Shown here: positions 5,593-5,818 of the stretch, piece after piece
Layout of the letters: each line of letters opens with the position of its first letter
How positions within the stretch are numbered: position 1 is the stretch's first letter
Assembly: GCA_945876155.1 (NCBI GenBank)
Contig: CAMCMW010000114.1
Span: forward strand, 1-5,818
Direction of reading: 5' to 3'
DNA length: 5,818 bases
DNA from: an uncultured Ruminococcus sp.
GTDB lineage: Bacteria > Bacillota > Clostridia > Oscillospirales > Ruminococcaceae
Made by a program: the position numbers and the translations under genes
Notes under the pieces: generated by a model
Seen by the model: the letters and a program-made list of their open reading frames with translations, nothing else
What the model was told of the DNA's origin: nothing
The model's database searches: none

Positions 5593-5685
5593 AAAAAAAA
5601 AGCGGTTGAAAAGTATAACGGATTATTAAAATTCACTCATGATAAGAATATTTTTACGGCAGAAGTGCTTTTATATCTCTCATAA
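5593..5685 (+). pseudogene. 3'-terminal remnant of a second GHKL (AgrC-like) histidine kinase gene
   Basis: One frame reads A-V-E-K-Y-N-G-L-L-K-F-T-H-D-K-N-I-F-T-A (5602-5661), then E-V-L-L-Y-L-S and a TAA stop at 5683-5685. This aligns without gaps with the end of the kinase at 1-649 (I-T-E-K-Y-D-G-M-I-E-F ... N-V-F ... V), keeping the E-K-Y-x-G, F and N-x-F positions characteristic of the last strands of AgrC-type ATPase domains. No start codon precedes it, a stop lies in frame at 5587-5589, and the catalytic boxes are missing, so it cannot encode a kinase. It is a truncated relic of a second agr-type kinase gene. Confidence 0.75.
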
Positions 5686-5818
5686 TCCTAGAAGATTACA
5701 ATAAAACTGTAAATTATTACAACTTCTCGCACAATCTGATTTATAAAACTGCATTAAAATGTATTAATTGTAAGAAAAATAACGGTAATGGCTTGATTTA
5801 TAACTTTTATCAATTGAG
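5686..5818. other. Region without recognisable gene
   Basis: Apart from the short direct repeats, nothing identifiable is seen up to the window edge. One + strand frame is open from 5643 to the end (58 codons) but lacks any ATG, GTG or TTG in the part before 5793 and matches nothing I know. A -10-like TAAAAT lies at 5755-5760 without a convincing -35. The region may be the control region of a gene beyond the window. Confidence 0.4.
5695..5722 (+). repeat. Pair of ATTACAA direct repeats, 21-bp period
   Basis: ATTACAA occurs at 5695-5701 and 5716-5722, again 21 bp apart start to start, ten bases after the stop of the kinase remnant. Position and period match the repeat pair at the end of the intact kinase gene, though the sequence differs. 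It may be the LytTR-type operator that belonged to the second kinase locus. At only 7 bp in AT-rich DNA, chance is possible. Confidence 0.35.

Noticed and set aside
1..5818. CRISPR array, tRNA, rRNA or intact insertion sequence
   Set aside because: No spaced repeat array, tRNA-like cloverleaf, rRNA motif or transposase frame was seen on either strand.

Overview
The window is AT-rich (roughly 30% GC by eye), with every recognisable gene on the + strand. Clear Shine-Dalgarno sites, an agr-type quorum-sensing cassette and a Sec signal peptide typical of gut Clostridia point to a low-GC Firmicute. A Ruminococcus/Oscillospiraceae-like anaerobe is my best guess, from the style of the proteins only.

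Region 1 (1-1440) is an agr-type peptide-signalling cassette. It holds the 3' part of a GHKL-type (AgrC-like) sensor kinase gene, then a pair of 14-bp direct repeats with a 21-bp period and a near-consensus promoter. Next come agrB (membrane peptidase, TTG start) and a small overlapping gene, agrD (1303-1440). The AgrD precursor has serine where most have the ring cysteine, so the predicted signal is a five-residue lactone, not a thiolactone. No response regulator gene is in the window.

Region 2 (1441-1596) is a 156-bp intergenic stretch with a long inverted repeat, a nested 20-bp palindrome, a possible promoter and a short hairpin just before the next ribosome binding site.

Region 3 (1597-5550) looks like one transcription unit: a small, basic, Sec-exported protein; a strong hairpin without a T-tract; a lipoprotein with a charged coiled-coil linker; three integral membrane proteins; and an ABC ATPase. 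From the lipoprotein onward the genes overlap or lie 8 bp apart. The membrane proteins and ATPase very probably form one ABC-2-like transporter. The arrangement resembles loci where a Sec-exported bacteriocin or small secreted protein is paired with an ABC transporter for immunity or release, but none of the three non-ATPase families is firmly recognised. The working hypothesis is that the agr signal controls the secreted protein and that the lipoprotein and transporter protect the producer or handle the product.

Region 4 (5551-5818) has no intact gene. It contains an AT-rich hairpin, a 3'-terminal remnant of a second GHKL kinase gene (5593-5685) aligning with the end of the first kinase, and a further pair of 7-bp direct repeats again with a 21-bp period. 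This suggests the module was duplicated or recombined between agr-type kinase loci.
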